64,000 bases of DNA from Vibrio sp. Isolate34 (GCF_022397915.1 NZ_JAKEUO010000010.1:124001-188000), one strand, 5' to 3'; shown: positions 48,252 to 59,773, numbered from the stretch's first letter. The notes: generated from the letters alone by a model not told the origin. Made by a program: numbers and translations.

Positions 48252-48650
48252 ATGAAAAGAATCCATATTGTAGCGGGCATTATCTTTAACCAAGATAAGT
48301 CACAAGTATTTATCACTAAGCGCCCAGACGACAAACACAAGGGCGGTTTTTGGGAGTTCCCTGGTGGCAAGGTAGAAGCGGGCGAAACCATTGAACAAGC
48401 AATGACTCGTGAGTTGGATGAAGAGATCGGCATTAAAGTGACTGAGCAGTCTTTGTTTGAGCACCTTGAGTTTGATTACACGGACAAGTCACTTAAGTTT
48501 GACTTCATCCTTGTGACCGACTTTGAACAGCAACCTTATGGCAAAGAAGGTCAGCAAGGTGAATGGGTAAGTCTTGAATCATTGAATCAATACGCCTTCC
48601 CTGAAGCAAATGTGCCAATTTTAGAGCGAGTGGTAAAAGAGTTTTCGTAA
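48252..48650 (+). CDS. mutT: 8-oxo-dGTP diphosphatase MutT
   Basis: Removes oxidised dGTP from the nucleotide pool, preventing A-to-C transversions. Nudix box GGKVEAGETIEQAMTRELDE followed by EIGI, residues about 37-60, complete. The N-terminus KRIHIVAGIIFNQDKSQVFI and the substrate-recognition WEFPGGK match MutT. 132 aa (E. coli 129). AAGGA lies 10 nt upstream. secA-mutT order is as in E. coli, here with a palindromic element between them. Confidence 0.94.
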   Translation: MKRIHIVAGIIFNQDKSQVFITKRPDDKHKGGFWEFPGGKVEAGETIEQAMTRELDEEIGIKVTEQSLFEHLEFDYTDKSLKFDFILVTDFEQQPYGKEGQQGEWVSLESLNQYAFPEANVPILERVVKEFS

Positions 48651-48694
48651 TTGCTAGCCTGAGTTTGAGATTGTTGTTAGTTTAAAGAGATTAA

Positions 48695-49567
<873 letters not shown>

Positions 49568-49579
49568 ATAGATATTTAT

Positions 49580-49610
49580 GCGCTGGCAATTGCCGGCGCT
49601 TTCTTTATTT
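49580..49610 (+). terminator. Terminator of dapB
   Basis: GCGCTGGC, loop AATT, GCCGGCGC, then TTTCTTTATTT. Eight base pairs with one U-G. Confidence 0.88.
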
Positions 49611-49934
49611 GGTACATTTTTCCTCGTAATATCCCTTTTACAAACCTCCCTCTAGTTTCTTCTGATCGTCGATTTTCCTTATTTAACTTTGTTTTTTAAT
49701 GCTTATAGTGTGTTTTTTGTTTTAGGTCTTTAAATTTCGATCTTTTCTCTTTGTATTTATCGATTGCGTTTTGTTGCTGATATTTTTGTCACTCTATGGT
49801 TGGTTAAAATGAGGGGTGAAAATGAGAAAATCGTAATATTCGGCCGAAATGAGCATGAAAGTTAAACTTTTGAAGCTTTGATGGCGTAAATTGAATTAGT
49901 CCTTACAAATGTTTAATTTCTTTTGCGTTAAATG
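49611..49934 (+). other. AT-rich dapB-carA intergenic stretch
   Basis: About 320 nt with no supported gene on either strand. One 18-codon ORF (start near 49809) has no ribosome binding site. I did not recognise a PurR box or a clear pair of ARG boxes, though AT-rich patches such as TTGAATTAG near 49890 could be degenerate ARG half-sites. Confidence 0.4.
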
Positions 49935-49963
49935 TTGACACGTATCACGCACATCACTAAAAT
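49935..49963 (+). promoter_or_regulatory. Strong sigma-70 promoter of carAB
   Basis: Perfect TTGACA, a 17-nt spacer, TAAAAT. About 100 nt before the carA start. By analogy with E. coli, pyrimidine and arginine control are expected. Confidence 0.7.
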
Positions 49964-50069
49964 ACCGCCAATTTGTCTAATTTCCATAAACACGCAGTTT
50001 CTGGTGTTGCAGGAAGGTAGATTTGCAAATTAAATCAATTTTAATGCATTTTTATTTCTGGAGGTTGTC

Positions 50070-51242
50070 TTGAAGAAGTCAGCACTACTTGTCCTAGAAG
50101 ATGGGACAGTATTTCACGGTGAAGCCATTGGCGCTGTAGGTTCTGCAGTTGGTGAAGTCGTTTTTAATACCTCGATGACGGGGTACCAAGAAATCCTCAC
50201 TGATCCTTCCTATTCTCAACAAATCGTTACCCTTACTTACCCTCACATTGGCAATACCGGAACCAATTCCGAAGACGAAGAATCTTCTTCAATCCACGCT
50301 CAAGGCCTTGTGATTCGCGATCTCCCTCTAATCGCTTCTAACTTCCGTAATGAACAATCCCTTTCTGATTACCTTAAGTCGCAAAACGTTGTTGGTATCG
50401 CTGATATCGATACTCGTAAGCTGACGCGTATTCTTCGTGAAAAAGGCGCACAGAACGGTTGTATCGTCGCTGGCTCTTCAGTAAACGACGGAAATTTAGA
50501 CGAAGCTTTGGCTCTAGCTAAAGCAAAAGAATTCCCTGGCCTGAAAGGTATGGACCTTGCGAAAGAAGTTACAACAAAAGAAGCGTATCAATGGAAACAA
50601 GGTTCGTGGACGCTTACGGGTGGACTTCCTGAAGCGAAAGCAGACTCTGAATTGCCATACCACGTTGTTGCTTATGACTTCGGTGCAAAACGAAACATCC
50701 TACGAATGCTTGTTGACCGCGGCTGCCGCCTAACGGTTGTTCCAGCTGAAACTTCTGCTGAAGAAGTACTAGCTCTGAACCCAGACGGTGTTTTCCTTTC
50801 AAATGGCCCTGGTGACCCAGAACCATGTACTTACGCAATTGAAGCGACAAAAGTGTTCCTAGAAAAAGGCTTACCAATCTTCGGTATCTGTCTAGGTCAC
50901 CAGATTCTTGCTCTTGCGTCAGGCGCTAAGACAGTGAAGATGAAGTTTGGTCACCACGGTGCAAACCACCCGGTTAAAGATTTAGATCGTGATGTTGTGA
51001 TGATTACTTCGCAAAACCACGGCTTTGCTGCTGACGAAGAAACCCTTCCAGAGACACTACGTGCAACGCACAAATCACTATTTGATGGTTCTCTACAAGG
51101 TATTCACCGTACAGACAAACCAGCATTCAGCTTCCAAGGTCACCCTGAAGCGAGCCCAGGTCCAGAAGACGCAGCGCCGTTATTCGACCACTTTATTGAA
51201 CTAATTCAGCAGTCTGTTTCAGACAAGCAAGACACAGCGTAA
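50070..51242 (+). CDS. carA: Carbamoyl-phosphate synthase small (glutaminase) subunit
   Basis: Releases ammonia from glutamine for carbamoyl phosphate, the shared precursor of arginine and pyrimidines. Class I amidotransferase domain in the C-terminal half with the nucleophile cysteine in [15 protein letters not shown] near residue 272 and the catalytic histidine and glutamate in [11 protein letters not shown] near residue 356. The start is TTG at 50070 behind a strong GGAGGT (50059-50064); E. coli carA also uses UUG. 390 aa (E. coli 382). Confidence 0.96.
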   Translation: MKKSALLVLEDGTVFHGEAIGAVGSAVGEVVFNTSMTGYQEILTDPSYSQQIVTLTYPHIGNTGTNSEDEESSSIHAQGLVIRDLPLIASNFRNEQSLSDYLKSQNVVGIADIDTRKLTRILREKGAQNGCIVAGSSVNDGNLDEALALAKAKEFPGLKGMDLAKEVTTKEAYQWKQGSWTLTGGLPEAKADSELPYHVVAYDFGAKRNILRMLVDRGCRLTVVPAETSAEEVLALNPDGVFLSNGPGDPEPCTYAIEATKVFLEKGLPIFGICLGHQILALASGAKTVKMKFGHHGANHPVKDLDRDVVMITSQNHGFAADEETLPETLRATHKSLFDGSLQGIHRTDKPAFSFQGHPEASPGPEDAAPLFDHFIELIQQSVSDKQDTA

Positions 51243-51258
51243 TTCGGAGTAGTAGACA

Positions 51259-54200
51259 ATGCCAAAACGTACTGACATTAAAAGTATTCTTATTCTAGGT
51301 GCTGGCCCGATCGTTATCGGCCAAGCATGTGAGTTTGATTACTCTGGTGCTCAAGCTTGTAAAGCGCTTCGCGAAGAAGGTTACCGAGTTATTCTTGTAA
51401 ACTCGAACCCAGCGACAATCATGACTGACCCAGATATGGCCGATGCAACTTACATCGAGCCTATCCAATGGGAAGTTGTGCGTAACATCATCGCTAAAGA
51501 GAAGCCTGATGCAGTTCTACCTACTATGGGTGGCCAAACTGCATTGAACTGTGCTCTAGACTTAGAAAAGCACGGCGTTCTTGAAGAGTTCGGTGTTGAA
51601 ATGATTGGTGCAACGGCTGACGCTATCGATAAAGCAGAAGACCGTTCACGTTTCGATAAAGCAATGAAAGCAATTGGCCTTGAGTGTCCAACTGCTGATA
51701 CAGCGAAATCTATGGAAGAAGCTTACAAAGTTTTAGACATGGTTGGCTTCCCTTGTATCATTCGTCCATCTTTCACGATGGGTGGTACTGGTGGCGGCAT
51801 CGCTTACAACAAAGAAGAATTTGAAGAAATCTGTCGTCGTGGTTTGGACTTATCCCCAACAAACGAACTTCTTATCGATGAATCGCTTATCGGTTGGAAA
51901 GAGTACGAGATGGAAGTGGTTCGTGACAAAAACGACAACTGCATCATCGTATGTGCGATTGAAAACTTCGACCCAATGGGTATTCACACTGGTGACTCAA
52001 TCACTGTGGCTCCAGCTCAAACGCTGACCGACAAAGAATACCAACTAATGCGTAACGCATCTCTAGCAGTACTGCGTGAGATTGGTGTTGAAACAGGTGG
52101 TTCAAACGTACAGTTTGGTATCAACCCGAAAGATGGCCGTATGGTTATCATCGAGATGAACCCGCGTGTATCTCGCTCTTCTGCACTAGCATCTAAAGCA
52201 ACAGGTTTCCCAATCGCTAAGATTGCAGCGAAACTGGCTGTTGGCTTCACGCTAGACGAGCTAATGAATGACATCACTGGCGGCGCAACGCCAGCATCAT
52301 TCGAACCAACAATCGACTACGTAGTAACTAAGATTCCTCGTTTTAACTTCGAGAAATTTGCAGGTGCTAACGACCGTCTAACGACTCAAATGAAGTCTGT
52401 TGGTGAAGTTATGGCTATCGGCCGTAACCAACAAGAATCTCTACAAAAAGCACTTCGCGGCCTAGAAGTAGGCGCAACTGGTTTTGACGAAATGGTAGAC
52501 CTAGATGCACCTGATGCTCTAACGACTATCCGTCACGAACTCAAAGAAGCTGGCGCAGAGCGTATTTGGTACATCGCTGACGCATTCCGTGCTGGTATGT
52601 CGGTAGATGGTGTATTCAACCTAACGCAAATCGACCGTTGGTTCCTAGTTCAAATCGAAGACATCGTTAAGCTAGAGCAAGAACTGAAAGCGAAAGGCTT
52701 TGCTGGTCTGAACAAGGACGAGCTAAATAAGCTTAAGCGTAAAGGTTTTGCTGATGCGCGCCTATCTAAAATTCTAGGTGTAGCGGAAAGTGAAATCCGT
52801 CGTATGCGTGACCAATACGATATCCACCCGGTATACAAGCGTGTAGATACGTGTGCGGCTGAGTTCTCTTCTGATACAGCTTACATGTACTCATCTTACG
52901 ATGACGAGTGTGAAGCAAACCCAACAGACAAAGACAAGATCATGATTCTAGGCGGCGGTCCAAACCGTATCGGTCAAGGTATTGAATTTGACTACTGTTG
53001 TGTACACGCATCATTAGCACTACGTGAAGATGGCTACGAAACTATCATGGTTAACTGTAACCCTGAGACAGTTTCTACAGACTACGATACATCTGACCGT
53101 TTGTACTTCGAACCAGTAACTCTGGAAGACGTACTAGCAATCGCTCGTGTTGAGAAGCCAAAAGGCGTTATCGTTCAGTACGGTGGTCAAACGCCACTTA
53201 AACTGGCTCGTGCTCTTGAAGCTGCTGGCGTACCTATCATCGGTACTAGCCCAGACGCAATCGACCGTGCAGAAGACCGTGAGCGTTTCCAAGTTGCTGT
53301 AGACCGTCTAGGCCTACTTCAGCCAGAAAACGCGACAGTAACAACAATGGAGCAAGCGGTTGAGAAATCTCGCGAAATCGGCTTCCCACTTGTTGTACGT
53401 CCTTCTTACGTCCTTGGTGGTCGTGCGATGGAAATCGTATACGACGAGCAAGATTTACGTCGCTACTTCAACGAAGCAGTTAGCGTATCAAACGAATCTC
53501 CAGTACTACTTGATAGCTTCCTAGACGACGCTGTTGAAGTAGACGTAGATGCGATTTGTGACGGTGAGCGCGTAGTTATCGGCGGTATCATGGAGCACAT
53601 CGAGCAAGCGGGTGTTCACTCAGGTGACTCAGCATGTTCTCTTCCTGCATACACGCTAAGCCAAGAAATCCAAGACGTAATGCGCGAGCAAGTTGAAAAG
53701 CTAGCGTTCGAGTTGGGTGTTCGTGGTCTGATGAACACGCAGTTTGCTGTTAAGAACAATGAAGTGTACCTAATCGAGGTTAACCCTCGTGCAGCACGTA
53801 CGGTTCCATTCGTATCTAAAGCAACTGGCGCGCCAATCGCTAAGATTGCTGCTCGTGTAATGGCGGGTCAATCGCTAGAGTCTCAAGGCTTTACGAAAGA
53901 AATCATCCCACCTTACTACTCAGTGAAAGAAGTTGTGCTTCCATTCAACAAGTTCCCTGGTGTTGACCCACTGTTAGGCCCAGAAATGCGCTCTACTGGT
54001 GAAGTTATGGGTGTTGGTGCGACGTTCGCAGAAGCATACTCTAAAGCTGAATTGGGTTGTGGCAACATCTACCCAGAAGGCGGCCGTGCACTTCTTTCTG
54101 TTCGCGAAGGCGACAAAGAGCGTGTTGTTGACCTAGCATCTAAGCTATCTAAGCTTGGTTACCAGCTAGACGCAACACACGGTACAGCGGTTATCCTTGG

Positions 54201-54489
54201 TGAAGCGGGTATCAACCCACGTCTAGTAAACAAGGTACACGAAGGTCGTCCTCACATTCTTGACCGTATCAAGAACAACGAGTACACGTACATCGTGAAC
54301 ACAGCAGCTGGCCGTCAAGCGATTGAAGATTCTAAAGTACTTCGTCGTGGCGCATTGGCTGAGAAAGTTAACTACACGACTACGCTAAACGCTGCGTTCG
54401 CGACTTGTATGGCGCACACTGCAGACGCGAAAACGTCAGTAACTTCAGTTCAAGAGCTACACGCACAGGTTAAAGCTTCTCAAGCTTAA
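51259..54489 (+). CDS. carB: Carbamoyl-phosphate synthase large subunit
   Basis: Two homologous ATP-grasp halves make carboxyphosphate and then carbamoyl phosphate, joined by an ammonia tunnel. N-half starts [21 protein letters not shown]-half starts [20 protein letters not shown] near residue 557. ATP-grasp metal sites are [19 protein letters not shown] near residue 299 and [19 protein letters not shown] near residue 841. The C-terminal allosteric MGS domain (about 940-1076) includes [10 protein letters not shown]. 1076 aa (E. coli 1073). 16 nt after carA. Confidence 0.98.
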   Translation: MPKRTDIKSILILGAGPIVIGQACEFDYSGAQACKALREEGYRVILVNSNPATIMTDPDMADATYIEPIQWEVVRNIIAKEKPDAVLPTMGGQTALNCALDLEKHGVLEEFGVEMIGATADAIDKAEDRSRFDKAMKAIGLECPTADTAKSMEEAYKVLDMVGFPCIIRPSFTMGGTGGGIAYNKEEFEEICRRGLDLSPTNELLIDESLIGWKEYEMEVVRDKNDNCIIVCAIENFDPMGIHTGDSITVAPAQTLTDKEYQLMRNASLAVLREIGVETGGSNVQFGINPKDGRMVIIEMNPRVSRSSALASKATGFPIAKIAAKLAVGFTLDELMNDITGGATPASFEPTIDYVVTKIPRFNFEKFAGANDRLTTQMKSVGEVMAIGRNQQESLQKALRGLEVGATGFDEMVDLDAPDALTTIRHELKEAGAERIWYIADAFRAGMSVDGVFNLTQIDRWFLVQIEDIVKLEQELKAKGFAGLNKDELNKLKRKGFADARLSKILGVAESEIRRMRDQYDIHPVYKRVDTCAAEFSSDTAYMYSSYDDECEANPTDKDKIMILGGGPNRIGQGIEFDYCCVHASLALREDGYETIMVNCNPETVSTDYDTSDRLYFEPVTLEDVLAIARVEKPKGVIVQYGGQTPLKLARALEAAGVPIIGTSPDAIDRAEDRERFQVAVDRLGLLQPENATVTTMEQAVEKSREIGFPLVVRPSYVLGGRAMEIVYDEQDLRRYFNEAVSVSNESPVLLDSFLDDAVEVDVDAICDGERVVIGGIMEHIEQAGVHSGDSACSLPAYTLSQEIQDVMREQVEKLAFELGVRGLMNTQFAVKNNEVYLIEVNPRAARTVPFVSKATGAPIAKIAARVMAGQSLESQGFTKEIIPPYYSVKEVVLPFNKFPGVDPLLGPEMRSTGEVMGVGATFAEAYSKAELGCGNIYPEGGRALLSVREGDKERVVDLASKLSKLGYQLDATHGTAVILGEAGINPRLVNKVHEGRPHILDRIKNNEYTYIVNTAAGRQAIEDSKVLRRGALAEKVNYTTTLNAAFATCMAHTADAKTSVTSVQELHAQVKASQA

Positions 54490-54529
54490 TCGCCTAAAGT
54501 GTATCGCTGTTAAGCGGATATAAATGCTC

Positions 54530-54556
54530 AAAGCCCACTCTTCGGAGTGGGCTTTT
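54530..54556 (+). terminator. Terminator of carAB
   Basis: AAAGCCCACTC, loop TTCG, GAGTGGGCTTT plus TTT. An 11-bp stem with a stable UUCG loop. Confidence 0.92.
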
Positions 54557-54684
54557 TTATGTCTGTAATCTAGCATGAGTTAAATGATGAATATTTGGAA
54601 TAGGTTAGAATCTTGTGTTTCGTTGTTGATCGTTTGCTCACGATGGTAACTTGTCGCTACACGAGAATTTAAGGCGTCGGGTAT

Positions 54685-55464
54685 ATGGAAATCACTCTGG
54701 AAATATTGGCTATCTTGTTTGTTGTAGCAACGGCAGCAGGCTTTATTGATGCAATGGCTGGCGGAGGTGGGTTGCTGACTCTACCTGCATTGCTCGCGGC
54801 TGGAGTACCACCAACGCAAGCACTGGCGACCAACAAACTCCAAAGCTCATTTGGCAGCTTCTCAGCGAGTTGGTACTTCGTGCGTAACGGTATCGTCAGT
54901 ATCAAGGAGATGCGCCTCGCTATCTTTTGTACTTTTATCGGTTCGGCGATTGGTGCAGAGTTAGTTCAATACATCGATGCGAGTCTTCTGACCAGCGTAA
55001 TCCCACTGTTACTTATCGCTATCTCTCTCTATTTCTTATTAGCACCACAAACCAGAGCCTCTGAAGGTAAACAAAAGATCTCTGAGGCGATGTTTGCGCT
55101 ATGTGTGGGCGGCGGTGTTGGTTTCTATGATGGTTTCTTTGGCCCAGGTACAGGCTCAATCTTTACGGTTTGTTTTGTTGCGATTGGTCATTTCTCATTA
55201 GTTGATGCTACGGCACGTACCAAAGTACTGAACTTCACCTCGAACATCGCTGCACTGATCTTCTTTATTTTGGCTGGTTTGCCAATTTGGGAGTTAGGAT
55301 TAGTGATGGCGGTTGGTGGCTTTATGGGCGCTCAGCTTGGCGCTAAAGTCGTGGTGACAAAAGGGCAGAAATGGATTCGCCCTCTTGTGATCGTAATGTC
55401 GATGCTGATGGCTTCTAAACTGCTTTGGGAACAGCATCAACAATGGATTCTATCAGTATTTTAA
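54685..55464 (+). CDS. yfcA: TauE/SafE-family membrane transporter (YfcA-like)
   Basis: Inner-membrane permease of the TSUP family, linked in some members to export of sulfite or organosulfur anions; the substrate here is unknown. About eight hydrophobic segments in two repeats. The repeat signatures are GFIDAMAGGGGLLTLPALLA near residue 20 and GFYDGFFGPGTGSIFTVCF near residue 147, the typical pair of YfcA. 259 aa (E. coli YfcA 269). The last 50 nt overlap the convergent LysR gene. Confidence 0.9.
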   Translation: MEITLEILAILFVVATAAGFIDAMAGGGGLLTLPALLAAGVPPTQALATNKLQSSFGSFSASWYFVRNGIVSIKEMRLAIFCTFIGSAIGAELVQYIDASLLTSVIPLLLIAISLYFLLAPQTRASEGKQKISEAMFALCVGGGVGFYDGFFGPGTGSIFTVCFVAIGHFSLVDATARTKVLNFTSNIAALIFFILAGLPIWELGLVMAVGGFMGAQLGAKVVVTKGQKWIRPLVIVMSMLMASKLLWEQHQQWILSVF

Positions 55465-56260
55465 CTCTCGGAGACTGATAGCTATTTGGTCTCACACAGA
55501 CATGAATCGGTCGAATTAAGCCTGCTAATTCTGGAAAGCTATACAAGTATTGAGGCTCAATATTGAGTGTTTTTACGATAGAGAGCGGGATTAACGCTGG
55601 CCCAGTCCCGCCCAATGCAAGTTGCGCTGCTGCTGTGTAGGCATCCATCTCCATCAAGGGTTTGATACCGAATTTTTCCAGTACAGATAATTGATAAGAG
55701 TTAGCAGGATTGGTCATATCGTTGGTAATGACCAATGGAGGAAGAGCCGTGAGTGGCTGCTTGCTCACAATGTAAAACGGCTCATCAAACAGGTGGAAGG
55801 TCATCAACCCGTGATGCGGTGGTAATAAGCCTGCACACAACCCTAGAGTTGCTTTACCTGATTGCACTCGCTCTATGATTCTTGGCGTATGGTTGGTGGT
55901 AATGGTGATGTATTTATCTTGCTGGATAAATTGCCCCATCATCTCACCTAAGTAGCCCGCTATTAGAGATTTAGAGCTGTCTAAGGTGATGAGAGTAGTA
56001 TCTTCCAACTCTTGTTGTTCATAAATAAGACCACGAAGCTCATTGAACGTAGGGCCGATACTCTCGATCAATGCAACCGCATCCGGCGTCAGTTTTATCT
56101 GTCGGCCACTCGGCTCGATGAGCTTTTTACCTAGCTTCTTTTCTAAATTTGCAATCCGTTTGCTGACCGCTGATTGGCTGATATAAAGCAAACTGCCGGT
56201 ACGGCTCATCGTTTTTGCTTTACTCAATACCAGTAAAGTTTCGATTCCTTCGAGTAGCAT
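55415..56260 (-). CDS. LysR-family transcriptional regulator
   Basis: N-terminal winged helix-turn-helix: LLVLSKAKTMSRTGSLLYIS then QSAVSKRIANLEKKLGKKLI (residues about 9-50), the classic LysR recognition helix. The C-terminal co-inducer domain (from about residue 90, LITLDSSKSLIAGYLGEM) is of the substrate-binding fold. 281 aa. I cannot name the regulon. It is convergent with and overlaps yfcA, and an anion exporter next to a LysR regulator is a plausible pair, but that is inference. Confidence 0.88.
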   Translation of the reverse strand: MLLEGIETLLVLSKAKTMSRTGSLLYISQSAVSKRIANLEKKLGKKLIEPSGRQIKLTPDAVALIESIGPTFNELRGLIYEQQELEDTTLITLDSSKSLIAGYLGEMMGQFIQQDKYITITTNHTPRIIERVQSGKATLGLCAGLLPPHHGLMTFHLFDEPFYIVSKQPLTALPPLVITNDMTNPANSYQLSVLEKFGIKPLMEMDAYTAAAQLALGGTGPALIPLSIVKTLNIEPQYLYSFPELAGLIRPIHVCVRPNSYQSPRVKILIESIVDAVPKAV

Positions 56261-56389
56261 TTAGTAATATTCATGAAAGTTGGGAATGATTAAACCAAGT
56301 TACCTTAAACACCATCCATTCTCTAGTCTTGAAACTTGAAAGGTTGTGTAACGAAGGTAACGATATAAAAATGAGCGCAGCAGAGATCA

Positions 56390-56413
56390 AGAAGGCTCCT
56401 TTCGGAGCCCTTC
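56390..56413 (-). terminator. Hairpin after yadS
   Basis: AGAAGG-CTCC, loop TTTC, GGAG-CCCTTCT with one bulged C. The minus-strand T-run is poor (TTGATCT), so termination efficiency is doubtful. Confidence 0.4.
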
Positions 56414-56432
56414 TATATTGGATAAGGGTAAC

Positions 56433-57050
56433 CTATTTAATTGCGAATGTCGGCAGTGATAAGTGCCAGCGAATAGCCCCAAGCCTAATCAGCAGTGTTG
56501 AGAATACACCGGCTAAAAATGCCGTCTCTGAGTCGTGACCCATGCTGATTGCCATGGTGTGAAAAGCGCCACCAATAATACAAGCGGTCGCGTACACTTC
56601 ACTTCTTAGGATCATCGGCACTTCACGGGCAAGCACGTCACGAATAATACCGCCACCACAACCGGTGATGACACCCATGATAATGGCCACCAATGCAGAG
56701 TCTTGGTAAATCAGCGCTTTTTCTACACCAATGCCAACGAATACCGCTAGGCCGATTGCATCACATACTGGCAGTATCCACCACGCCAGACGTTTGGGGC
56801 GTCTTACAATGATCATGGTCAGCAAGCAGGTAATGATGATGACCCAAAGGTAGGTGGTGTCAGTGATCCAAAACACTGGAGTTGCACCCAATGCCATGTC
56901 ACGAATAGTACCGCCGCCAATCGCGGTTACACTGCCTAGAACGGCTACGCCAAAAGGGTCCATCTTAAGACGGCCTGCGACAAAAACGCCTGAAATAGCA
57001 AAGATGGCAGTGCCAAATAAATCGATAATATAAAGCAGCATGGAGTCCAT
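56433..57050 (-). CDS. yadS: TRIC-type (UPF0126) membrane protein YadS
   Basis: Membrane protein of the trimeric intracellular cation channel family, with two homologous halves each carrying a GGGxxRD motif: TAIGGGTIRDMALG near residue 43 and TGCGGGIIRDVLAREVPMIL near residue 128. Seven hydrophobic helices can be traced. 205 aa (E. coli YadS 207). An ATG three codons in matches the E. coli N-terminus and is an alternative start. In E. coli yadS also follows mtnN-btuF. Transport in vivo is not established for this member. Confidence 0.88.
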   Translation of the reverse strand: MDSMLLYIIDLFGTAIFAISGVFVAGRLKMDPFGVAVLGSVTAIGGGTIRDMALGATPVFWITDTTYLWVIIITCLLTMIIVRRPKRLAWWILPVCDAIGLAVFVGIGVEKALIYQDSALVAIIMGVITGCGGGIIRDVLAREVPMILRSEVYATACIIGGAFHTMAISMGHDSETAFLAGVFSTLLIRLGAIRWHLSLPTFAIK

Positions 57051-57124
57051 GATACTGGTGCTCTTATAGTTAAAATTGTAGGGACAGGTCGGTGGCGAAT
57101 TGTACGAAAAAACGGAGCAAAAAG

Positions 57125-57985
57125 TTAGTGATTTTGCCTAGCTCTATCGAAGAAATCGCATACTTGCTGGATCGCTTGCAAAGTTCTGGTTGTCGGGCGA
57201 TTAATCCAATCTGAATTGAGTGACCAAACCTGATCTTGAGCGACAGCAGGGATCTCTTTTTCCCAAGTTTGCCACATGGTTCCATTCTCGATTGCGTGCT
57301 GAGACGTGAAGATCACTTCAGGTTTCTTAAGTACAACCTGTTCAATACCAACTTGCGGATAAGGGGAGGCGCTGTCTTCAAAAATATTGTGACCGCCACA
57401 AAACTCAAACACCTCACTTGGCCAGTGTCCTTGTGCCACGGTAATGATCGGTTTTTCGCTAAGCTGATAAAAGTAGTTTACAGGCTCGGCGTCCTTATAT
57501 TTTAGCCTTAGCGCGTTGAGCTGTTCTTTGTATTGCTTGGCATTATTTTCACCGATACTCGGGTCGCCGGCGTATTGGCTGAGTTGTTCAATATTGGTCG
57601 CGATACTGACTAGGCTTTTGGTTTTTGAGTAGTAAATATTGAAACCAAACTGCTCTAGTTTCGCTAGCTCTCGAGGTGGGTTTCCTGCGGGCCACGCAAG
57701 AATCAGATCTGGCTGCAGTGCGATGATTTTCTCAACCTTGATGCCTTGATAATTTGCCACCTTCTCAAGCTTATCAGCCTGTGGTGGGTAATCACTTCGC
57801 TCGCTCACTGCAATAAGGTTGTCACCTAGGCCTGCGCTGTACGCTAGCTCCGTCGCATGAGGAGCGAGGCTTATGACACGTTCGGCTGTAGCTACTTCTG
57901 TCGCAAGTGAAGTGGGTGTCCATAAACTGAAGCTGAGAGTGAATGCGAGGGCAGAGTATCGTGTAACAAGTTGAGAGGGTTCCAC
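57125..57985 (-). CDS. btuF: Periplasmic vitamin B12-binding protein BtuF
   Basis: Captures cobalamin for the BtuCD ABC importer. Signal peptide in the first ~28 residues (ALAFTLSFSLWTPTSLA), then a class III binding-protein fold: RVISLAPHATELAYSAGLGD near residue 37, a docking-type glutamate in ATE, and LQPDLILAWPAGNPPREL near residue 90. 286 aa (E. coli 266). Start is GTG at 57985, one base after the cbiB stop, so translation is coupled. Confidence 0.92.
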   Translation of the reverse strand: MEPSQLVTRYSALAFTLSFSLWTPTSLATEVATAERVISLAPHATELAYSAGLGDNLIAVSERSDYPPQADKLEKVANYQGIKVEKIIALQPDLILAWPAGNPPRELAKLEQFGFNIYYSKTKSLVSIATNIEQLSQYAGDPSIGENNAKQYKEQLNALRLKYKDAEPVNYFYQLSEKPIITVAQGHWPSEVFEFCGGHNIFEDSASPYPQVGIEQVVLKKPEVIFTSQHAIENGTMWQTWEKEIPAVAQDQVWSLNSDWINRPTTRTLQAIQQVCDFFDRARQNH

Positions 57986-57986
57986 T

Positions 57987-58940
57987 TTAAATCCCTTGGT
58001 GAATAATGAGTAAGGCTAGGCTCTGTAAGAATATCCAGATAGCGATGCGACCAAAAAGTAGCTTTTGAACCTGAGATAAATGCAGCGCTGATGGGGCGAT
58101 TCTGCCGCCTAATTTTGCACGAATAGCTTTGGTGTTGTCATAAATCGCAGGGCCACCCAATGATAACTCCAATTTGTTACCTACAGCTGTAATTAACCAT
58201 GCTGGGCCGGGTAGAGGCCAAGAGCGACTTTGAACGAGCATCATCTTGAATGTGTGAGACGCTTTATCACCAAAGACGATCATCAAGGCAAATAAGCGCA
58301 TTGGTATAAATTCTAGGATAGCGACGATCTTGATTGCCGTTGAGCCGAAAGGAGAGAACTGCTTACGGCTTGGTGACCAAGCTCGAGCTAACTCGACAAT
58401 CAGGCGATACATCAAAGCGGCGATACCACCACCGATGGCGTACCAGAACAGCACACAAACCACGTTACGAGCGTAACCCATGATGATGGTTTCTGTGGCG
58501 GCTTTGCCTAGGCCAAGTGATGAAAGTGATTCGGTCTGACGATTGACAATTGGAGCCAGTAACTGACGAGCGGCAGCTTTATCTTCTCGACCAAGTGCTT
58601 TGATCAACTGATTAGCCAGCTTTTCATTATTACGCCAATCAATCGCGAGTAATAACAGCGCCAACTCAAATAGCTGAGATTGCCAAACCAAAGGTTGCAA
58701 GGCCAACAGAATAACCAGAGTCGGTAATACCATTAACCCCCAGGCTAACGTGCCCGAGATTAAGCTTTGGGAATAGTTTTGGTTGTTATTAACCTTGCTT
58801 GCTAAAAGCTCAGCAAACTTATGCCATAAGGTCGTGGGGTGTGCGGCATGAGGGATAGGTAAAATTAAATGAAAAAGCAGTGCTCCCCACATTACAAGGA
58901 GCACGCCATTTGCAAATACCTGATCAAACAGTGTTTGCAT
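57987..58940 (-). CDS. cbiB: CbiB/CobD-family cobalamin biosynthesis membrane protein
   Basis: The family attaches aminopropanol (or its phosphate) to cobyric acid to make cobinamide. Several hydrophobic segments. Supporting stretches are the SWPLPGPAWLITAVGNKLEL segment near residue 240 and GGPAIYDNTKAIRAKLGGRI near residue 263, which resemble CbiB C-termini. 317 aa fits. It is placed between mtnN and btuF, so a B12 role is supported by context. No other de novo corrin genes are in the window; its job here may be in salvage. AmpE-like proteins are a related alternative. Confidence 0.82.
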   Translation of the reverse strand: MQTLFDQVFANGVLLVMWGALLFHLILPIPHAAHPTTLWHKFAELLASKVNNNQNYSQSLISGTLAWGLMVLPTLVILLALQPLVWQSQLFELALLLLAIDWRNNEKLANQLIKALGREDKAAARQLLAPIVNRQTESLSSLGLGKAATETIIMGYARNVVCVLFWYAIGGGIAALMYRLIVELARAWSPSRKQFSPFGSTAIKIVAILEFIPMRLFALMIVFGDKASHTFKMMLVQSRSWPLPGPAWLITAVGNKLELSLGGPAIYDNTKAIRAKLGGRIAPSALHLSQVQKLLFGRIAIWIFLQSLALLIIHQGI

Positions 58941-58950
58941 GTCTAGTCGC

Positions 58951-59646
58951 TTACTTTAGTAGGGCAACCATTTTGATAACCATTTCAGAAGAGCTTTGTG
59001 CTGCTAGTGGCAGGAACTCTTCGAAGCTCATTGGTGATTCTTTGTCTGCAACGTCAGAGATGGCACGAACAACCACGAATGGTACTTGGAATTGGTGACA
59101 AGCTTGAGCGATAGCCGATGCTTCCATCTCTACAGCAACGACAGATGGGAAGTGCTTGCGGATGAACTCTTGGCGTTCTGCTGTGCAAACAAATGCGTCG
59201 CCAGTACAGATAAGACCGCGAACGGCATGCTTATCTTCCATTTGTGCTAGCGCTTGTTCAGCAACAGCCATCAGTTTGTCGTCAGCTTTGAATGCAGCAG
59301 GTTGGCCTGCCATTTGACCGATTTCGTAACCGAAAGCTGTAACGTCTGCATCGTGGTGACGAACTTCAGTCGAGATAACCACATCGCCAAGGTTCAGTGT
59401 TGAATCAAAACCGCCAGCAGAGCCTGTGTTTAGAACGACATCTGGTTGGTATTCGCTTAATAGGATTGAAGTACCAACAGCTGCTGCTACTTTACCAATG
59501 CCAGATTGAAGCAAAACAACGTCAACACCATTTAGCTGACCAGAGAAAAAGGTACAACCGCCTTTATTAACTTCAGTAATGTCTGAAATTGCTGCTTTTA
59601 GGATCGCAACTTCTTGCTCCATTGCGCCAATGATGCCGATTTTCAT
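58951..59646 (-). CDS. mtnN: 5'-methylthioadenosine/S-adenosylhomocysteine nucleosidase
   Basis: Also called Pfs. Splits adenine from methylthioadenosine, S-adenosylhomocysteine and 5'-deoxyadenosine, feeding the methionine and AI-2 (LuxS) pathways. [20 protein letters not shown] at the N-terminus, [20 protein letters not shown] near residue 76, [15 protein letters not shown] near 172 (catalytic glutamates) and [17 protein letters not shown] near 192, whose aspartate is the general acid. 231 aa (E. coli 232). First of mtnN-cbiB-btuF. Confidence 0.97.
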   Translation of the reverse strand: MKIGIIGAMEQEVAILKAAISDITEVNKGGCTFFSGQLNGVDVVLLQSGIGKVAAAVGTSILLSEYQPDVVLNTGSAGGFDSTLNLGDVVISTEVRHHDADVTAFGYEIGQMAGQPAAFKADDKLMAVAEQALAQMEDKHAVRGLICTGDAFVCTAERQEFIRKHFPSVVAVEMEASAIAQACHQFQVPFVVVRAISDVADKESPMSFEEFLPLAAQSSSEMVIKMVALLK

Positions 59647-59773
59647 GTGTAGTCTCTTAATAAATAATATTTAAACAGTAGAGCGAAATTGTAGCATGGA
59701 TAAGAAGTGTCGAGCGACTGCCCAGAGGCACTTCTGATCGGAATAGCAGCGATTTATCTGCGTATTCTTTTAT

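Noticed and set aside
49809..49865. 18-codon ORF before carA as a leader peptide
   Set aside because: No Shine-Dalgarno sequence and no arginine or pyrimidine-sensing pattern; it lies upstream of the likely promoter.
56329..56538. 69-codon plus-strand ORF
   Set aside because: Its second half is antisense to yadS and it covers the hairpin; no ribosome binding site or family match.
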